A DNA stretch of 16,093 nt. Source: Alphaproteobacteria bacterium HGW-Alphaproteobacteria-13 (GTDB lineage: Bacteria > Pseudomonadota > Alphaproteobacteria > Sphingomonadales > Sphingomonadaceae). Where the stretch lies: contig PHEM01000033.1 in assembly GCA_002842935.1 (NCBI GenBank), forward strand, positions 1-16,093, in the 5' to 3' direction. This document shows, piece by piece, positions 12,447 through 16,093 of the stretch. Every line of letters starts with the position of its first letter. Position 1 is the stretch's first letter. The position numbers and the translations under genes are program-made. The notes beneath the pieces were generated by a model that saw only the letters and a program-made list of their open reading frames with translations, had not been told where the DNA came from and did no database searches.

Positions 12447-13438
12447 AGGGGCAGGGCGCCATGATCGGCCACGACAAGGCGGAAAGCGCCTTTCTGGAGG
12501 CGTGGCAGGGCGGACGTCTGCATCATGCCTGGCTGCTCGCCGGGCCGCAGGGGATGGGCAAGGCGGCCTTTGCGTCGCGTGTCGCGCGTTTCCTCGTCAC
12601 GCACGGGCGCGCGGGAAGCGGCGAGGCGGCGAGGCTGGACGATCCCGGCGATGCCGCCGCGGCCAAGCTGGTCGATGCCGGCAACCATCCCGAAATCCTC
12701 CATCTGACGCGGCAGGCAAAGGACAAGAGTCCAAGGGACAAGGGGGACCTCGCCCGCAACATCACCATCGACCAGATACGCCAGATGATCCGCCGCCTGC
12801 ACCTGTCGCTGTCGCTGGGGGCGTGGCGCGTCGTCATCATCGACGCCGTCGACGATCTGGAAGGCGACGGCGCGAACGCGCTGCTCAAGACGCTGGAGGA
12901 GCCGCCCGCGCAGACGATCTTCCTGCTCGTCAGCCATTCGCCGGGCCGCTTGCTGCCGACGATCCGGTCGCGGTGCAGAATGCTGCGTTTTCAGCCGGTT
13001 GATCGTGACGTCATGACAGCGTGGCTGCACGATATGCGATCGATGCTCGACGCGGCGGAGGTGCGTGCGATCGTCGCCGCGTCGGGCGGCGTGCCCGGCA
13101 AGGCGCTGGCGCTGATCGACAGCGACGTCGCGGCGATGGAGAAGAAACTGCTCGCCATCGCGGCGAGCGGCGATCCCGACAACCGCCTGCGCGAAGCGCT
13201 CGCGCGCGAGGTCGGGGGCACGAGCAACCGGGCGCGGCTGGAACTCGCCATCGACATCGTGCCGGGCCTGCTCGCGCAGCTCGCGCGCGAACGGCCCGTG
13301 GCGCAGATCGCGCCGGTCCTCGCACAGTGGGACCGCGTCCAGCGCACGGTTCGCGACGCGATCCGCGGGTCCTATGACGGAACGATGGTCGGCTTCGAGA
13401 TCGGCAACTGCCTTGCCGAGTTGGCGCCCGGACGATGA
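12443..13438 (+). CDS. holB: DNA polymerase III delta-prime subunit
   Basis: Clamp-loader stator subunit of 331 residues. Residues 29-45 (AWLLAGPQGMGKAAFASRV) carry a degenerate P-loop with GKA in place of GKT/S, fitting the non-hydrolysing role of delta-prime. The following IIDAVDDL (132-139) stands at Walker B without the DE pair. LLKTLEEPP (147-155), then SHSPGRLLPTIRSRC (164-178) with the S-R-C arginine-finger motif that acts on a neighbouring ATPase subunit, are hallmarks of the AAA+ clamp-loader family. The region 80-128 is longer and more polar than in E. coli, a common feature in alphaproteobacteria. I chose the GTG at 12443 (GGAGGA 6 bases upstream, GTGA overlap with the tmk stop); an in-frame ATG six codons later is the alternative. 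Confidence 0.94.
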   Translation: MKGQGAMIGHDKAESAFLEAWQGGRLHHAWLLAGPQGMGKAAFASRVARFLVTHGRAGSGEAARLDDPGDAAAAKLVDAGNHPEILHLTRQAKDKSPRDKGDLARNITIDQIRQMIRRLHLSLSLGAWRVVIIDAVDDLEGDGANALLKTLEEPPAQTIFLLVSHSPGRLLPTIRSRCRMLRFQPVDRDVMTAWLHDMRSMLDAAEVRAIVAASGGVPGKALALIDSDVAAMEKKLLAIAASGDPDNRLREALAREVGGTSNRARLELAIDIVPGLLAQLARERPVAQIAPVLAQWDRVQRTVRDAIRGSYDGTMVGFEIGNCLAELAPGR

Positions 13439-13440
13439 TC

Positions 13441-13460
13441 GTCGCCTTCGCGGGGGCGAC
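13441..13460. repeat. Partial REP-like unit
   Basis: The right 17 bases match the right part of the unit at 4898-4921 (GCCTTCGCGGGGGCGAC), but the left arm differs. It still forms a hairpin with GTCGCC and GGCGAC arms. It sits 2 bases after the holB stop in the 63-base gap before metG, and may be a degenerate third copy. Confidence 0.6.
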
Positions 13461-13501
13461 GAATGCTTCCCCTCGCGCCCGCCAGCGGCTAAGGCGCGCG
13501 C

Positions 13502-15073
13502 ATGTCAGAGCCTTTCTATATCACCACCGCCATCAGCTATCCGAACGGCCGACCGCATATCGGCCACGCCTATGAGGCCATTGCGACCGACGTGATGGCG
13601 CGGTTCCAGCGTGCGCGCGGGCGCGACGTACGGCTTGTCACCGGCACCGACGAGCATGGGTTGAAGATGTTCCAGACCGCGCGCGGGCAGGGGCGCGAGA
13701 CGATCGATCTTGCCGAGGAAATGTCCGGATATTTCCGTGAGATGTACGGCAAACTGAATATCAGCTATGACTATTTCATGCGCACGTCCGATCCGGCGCA
13801 CCACCGGGCGTCGCAGGCGATCTGGCAGGCGATGGAAGCCAATGGCGACCTGTACCTCGACCGTTATGAAGGCTGGTATTCGGTCCGCGACGAGGCTTTC
13901 TACGACGAAAGCGAACTGACCCAAGGGGAAGGGGGAGTCCGCCTGTCGCCGCAGGGCACGCCGGTCGAGTGGACCGTAGAGGAAAGCTGGTTCTTCCGCC
14001 TGTCGAACTATCAGGACAAGTTGCTCGCGCTTTACGCGGAACAGCCCGATTTCATCCGTCCCGAAAGCCGCCGCAACGAAGTGCTGCGCTTTGTCGAGGG
14101 CGGTCTCAAGGACCTCAGCGTCTCGCGCACCAGTTTCGACTGGGGCGTGCCGGTGCCGGGGTCGCCGGGGCATGTCATGTATGTGTGGGTCGATGCGCTG
14201 ACGACCTATTTGTCGGGACTTGGCTATCCCTACGCGGGCAGCGATTTCGACCGTTTCTGGCCCGCGAACATCCATATGATCGGCAAGGATATCGTGCGTT
14301 TTCATACGGTTTACTGGCCGGCCTTCCTGATGAGCGCGAACCTGCCGCTGCCGAAACAGATATTCGGTCACGGCTTCCTGCTCAATCGCGGCGAGAAGAT
14401 GTCGAAGTCGCTCGGCAATGTCGTCGACCCGATGGAACTGGCCGAACGGTTCGGCGTCGATGCGCTGCGCTATTATCTGCTGCGCGAAGTCAGTTTCGGG
14501 CAGGACGGCAGCTATTCGGCCGAGGCGATCGTCCGCACCGCCAACGCCGATCTGGCGAACAGCTTCGGCAATCTGGCCCAGCGTAGTTTATCGATGATTT
14601 TCAAGAATCTGAACGGCGAACTGTCCTGTGATTATCAGCCCGCGAAAGAGGATGACGAATTGCTGGTCGATGTGCTCGCGATGGCGCGGGAGCGGTTGCC
14701 GGGCGAATTCGAGCAGCTGGCTTTCTCGATCGGCATAGAGGATTGGCTGCGCGCCGTCTTCGCCTGCAACCAATATGTCGATGCGCAGGCGCCCTGGGCG
14801 CTGCGCAAGACCGACCCGGAACGGATGCGCGCGGTGCTGATGACGCTGTTCCAGGCGGTGCGGACGCTGGCGATCGCGATCCGGCCCGTCGTGCCGGAAG
14901 CGGCCGACAAGCTGCTCGACCAGATGGGCATCGCCGCCGATGCGCGCGATTTCGCGGCGCTGGGCGATGCAGGCTGGTTCGCGAAGCTGGCCGCAAGCGG
15001 TTTTGCTGTCGGACAGCCCGTGCCGATCTTCCCGCGCCTCGAACTACCGGAAGGGGAAGAAGGGGAGGCGTGA
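13502..15073 (+). CDS. metG: Methionyl-tRNA synthetase
   Basis: Class I synthetase of 523 residues that charges tRNA-Met. The Rossmann catalytic domain begins FYITTAISYPNGRPHIGHAY with H19-I-G-H22, and the second signature K299-M-S-K-S303 lies in NRGEKMSKSLGNVVDP. The connective-peptide region (EGWYSVRDEAFYDESEL) lacks the zinc-binding cysteines of the E. coli type, matching the compact, zinc-free group common in alphaproteobacteria. The helical anticodon domain follows (residues about 370-500, with NQYVDAQAPWALRK). There is no C-terminal tRNA-binding (Trbp111-like) domain, which fits the length. The start is the ATG at 13502 with AAGG upstream. Its stop overlaps the tatD ATG by one base (TGATG). 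Confidence 0.97.
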   Translation: MSEPFYITTAISYPNGRPHIGHAYEAIATDVMARFQRARGRDVRLVTGTDEHGLKMFQTARGQGRETIDLAEEMSGYFREMYGKLNISYDYFMRTSDPAHHRASQAIWQAMEANGDLYLDRYEGWYSVRDEAFYDESELTQGEGGVRLSPQGTPVEWTVEESWFFRLSNYQDKLLALYAEQPDFIRPESRRNEVLRFVEGGLKDLSVSRTSFDWGVPVPGSPGHVMYVWVDALTTYLSGLGYPYAGSDFDRFWPANIHMIGKDIVRFHTVYWPAFLMSANLPLPKQIFGHGFLLNRGEKMSKSLGNVVDPMELAERFGVDALRYYLLREVSFGQDGSYSAEAIVRTANADLANSFGNLAQRSLSMIFKNLNGELSCDYQPAKEDDELLVDVLAMARERLPGEFEQLAFSIGIEDWLRAVFACNQYVDAQAPWALRKTDPERMRAVLMTLFQAVRTLAIAIRPVVPEAADKLLDQMGIAADARDFAALGDAGWFAKLAASGFAVGQPVPIFPRLELPEGEEGEA

Positions 15074-15849
15074 TGCTGGTCGATTCGCATTGCCACCTCA
15101 ATTACAAGGGACTTGCCGAGCAGCAGGAGGCGGTGCTGGAACGCGCGCGGGCGCGCGGCGTCACGGCGATGCTCAACATCGCCACGCGCGAAAGCGAATG
15201 GGATTACGTGCTCGCCGCCGCCGAGCGGCACGGGGATGTGTGGGCGAGCGTCGGCATCCATCCGCACGACGCCGACCATCATCCCGATGTCGATACGGCG
15301 AAGCTCGTCCAGCGCGCCGCGCATCCCCGCGTCATCGGCATCGGCGAGACGGGTCTCGACTATTATTACGACAAGAGCGACCGGGCGCGGCAGCAGGACA
15401 GCTTCCGCCGTCACATCCACGCGTCGCAGCAGACGGGCCTCCCGGTCATCGTCCATACCCGCGATGCGGAGGCGGATACGCTCGCGCTGCTGGGCGAGGA
15501 AATGGGCAGGGCGGCCTTTCCGGGCGTGATCCATTGCTTCACCGCGAGCGACGATTTCGCGCGCAAGGCCCTGGATCTCGGGCTTTATATCTCGATCTCG
15601 GGCATCGTGACGTTCCGGAACGCCGCCGATCTGCAGGCGACCGCCAAATGGTTGCCGCCGGACCGCCTGCTGGTCGAGACCGACGCCCCCTTCCTTGCCC
15701 CCGTCCCGCATCGCGGCAAGACCGGCGAGCCGGCGTTCGTCGCCGATACGCTGGCCTTTCTCGCCGCGCTGCGCGGGGAGGATCGCGATGCGCTGGGTCG
15801 TGTGACGGCGGATAATTTCTATCGTCTTTTCAACAAGGCCGCGCCATGA
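15073..15849 (+). CDS. tatD: TatD-family metal-dependent DNase
   Basis: Cytosolic TIM-barrel hydrolase of 258 residues, typical of the TatD/YcfH group. These are metal-dependent DNases linked to DNA repair or quality control; E. coli YcfH is likewise near tmk-holB. The metal ligands are all visible: H6 and H8 in DSHCHL, E92 in GIGETGLDYYYD, H128 in VIVHTRDA, H154 in IHCFTAS and D204 in ETDAPFL. The C-terminal TADNFYRLF is also typical. It starts on the ATG of a TGATG overlap with metG, with GGGGAGG upstream. The precise substrate of this paralogue is not known. Confidence 0.93.
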   Translation: MLVDSHCHLNYKGLAEQQEAVLERARARGVTAMLNIATRESEWDYVLAAAERHGDVWASVGIHPHDADHHPDVDTAKLVQRAAHPRVIGIGETGLDYYYDKSDRARQQDSFRRHIHASQQTGLPVIVHTRDAEADTLALLGEEMGRAAFPGVIHCFTASDDFARKALDLGLYISISGIVTFRNAADLQATAKWLPPDRLLVETDAPFLAPVPHRGKTGEPAFVADTLAFLAALRGEDRDALGRVTADNFYRLFNKAAP

Positions 15850-15862
15850 TGTCAGGCGCGAC

Positions 15863-16093
15863 ATGAAGATACGCATATTGGGGTGCGGGACCTCTTCGGG
15901 CGTGCCGCGCATCGGCGGCGACTGGGGGCAGTGCGATCCCGACAACCCCCGCAATCTGCGCAGCCGGGCGTCGATCCTCGTTTCGCTGGGCGGCTATCGG
16001 CTGCTGGTCGACACCAGTCCCGACATGCGGCTGCAACTGCTCGACGCGGATATCGGCGAAGTCGATGCGGTGATCTGGACGCACGAGCACGCC
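15863..16093 (+). CDS. MBL-fold metallo-hydrolase, PhnP-like (5' part)
   Basis: The first 77 codons of a gene running past the window edge. The start MKIRILGCGTSSGVPRIGGD is the hallmark of PhnP/YcbX-like metallo-beta-lactamase-fold phosphodiesterases, with a possible structural-zinc cysteine in WGQCD (residue 24). It is followed by LLVDTSPDMRLQLL (47-60) and VIWTHEHA, the beginning of the HxHxDH metal motif. In many alphaproteobacteria this gene follows tatD; it begins 13 bases after the tatD stop here. The reaction is probably hydrolysis of a cyclic or small phosphodiester, but the substrate cannot be judged from this part. Confidence 0.88.
   Translation, partial: MKIRILGCGTSSGVPRIGGDWGQCDPDNPRNLRSRASILVSLGGYRLLVDTSPDMRLQLLDADIGEVDAVIWTHEHA

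Noticed and set aside
12471..12660. HolB as an active ATPase (P-loop)
   Set aside because: The P-loop reads GMGKA and Walker B lacks the DE pair, which is normal for the non-hydrolysing delta-prime subunit rather than a defect.
13850..13930. Loss of zinc cysteines in MetRS as a mutation
   Set aside because: The zinc-free form (EGWYSVRDEAFY) is a known normal type for compact methionyl-tRNA synthetases.
1..16093. CRISPR array, phage defence cassette, riboswitch or rRNA
   Set aside because: No evenly spaced direct repeats, cas genes, rRNA segments or recognisable riboswitch cores were seen; the only defence-like module is higBA.

Overview
GC-rich chromosomal DNA that looks like an alphaproteobacterium of the order Sphingomonadales (a Sphingomonas/Sphingopyxis-type genome). 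The reasons are gene content and order (rlpA, dacC-type carboxypeptidase, tmk, holB, metG, tatD, PhnP-like hydrolase), codon bias, a paired 'pimeloyl-CoA dehydrogenase' type acyl-CoA dehydrogenase set, and short REP-like palindromes with a CCCCCGC..GCGGGGG core, which I associate with this group. The genus is an inference.

Region 1 (1-2406) is an accessory strip whose genes all lie on the minus strand. It has an istB fragment of an IS21-type element at the left edge, an IS5-family element (intact DDE transposase, right end recognisable, left end not), then a HigB-HigA toxin-antitoxin pair followed by two tiny overlapping ORFs missing from ordinary gene-length cut-offs. The higBA promoter region carries two 15-bp palindromes, each in the spacer of a candidate promoter. 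The strip ends exactly at the 3' end of a tRNA-Ser(CGA), the usual attachment point of genomic islands.

Region 2 (2407-8431) starts with that tRNA and a YghU-type glutathione transferase. A 16-bp palindrome within a long-spacer promoter (MerR-type layout) precedes two acyl-CoA dehydrogenase genes likely to form one heteromeric enzyme; a perfect inverted pair of 24-bp REP-like units separates them. Next come a TDT-family (TehA/SLAC1-like) membrane transporter, a convergent membrane-anchored serine hydrolase of the class C beta-lactamase fold, and tRNA-Ser(UGA).

Region 3 (8576-16093) is a plus-strand run of core genes: a MltB-type lytic transglycosylase overlapping a RlpA lipoprotein, a D-Ala-D-Ala carboxypeptidase, thymidylate kinase, DNA polymerase III delta-prime subunit, methionyl-tRNA synthetase, TatD nuclease and the start of a PhnP-like metallo-hydrolase. 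Stop/start overlaps suggest translational coupling, so cell-wall remodelling, dTTP supply, replication and translation functions share one transcription unit or a few nested ones. The most interesting unexplained item is the four-gene higB-higA-orfB-orfA unit with its paired operators.
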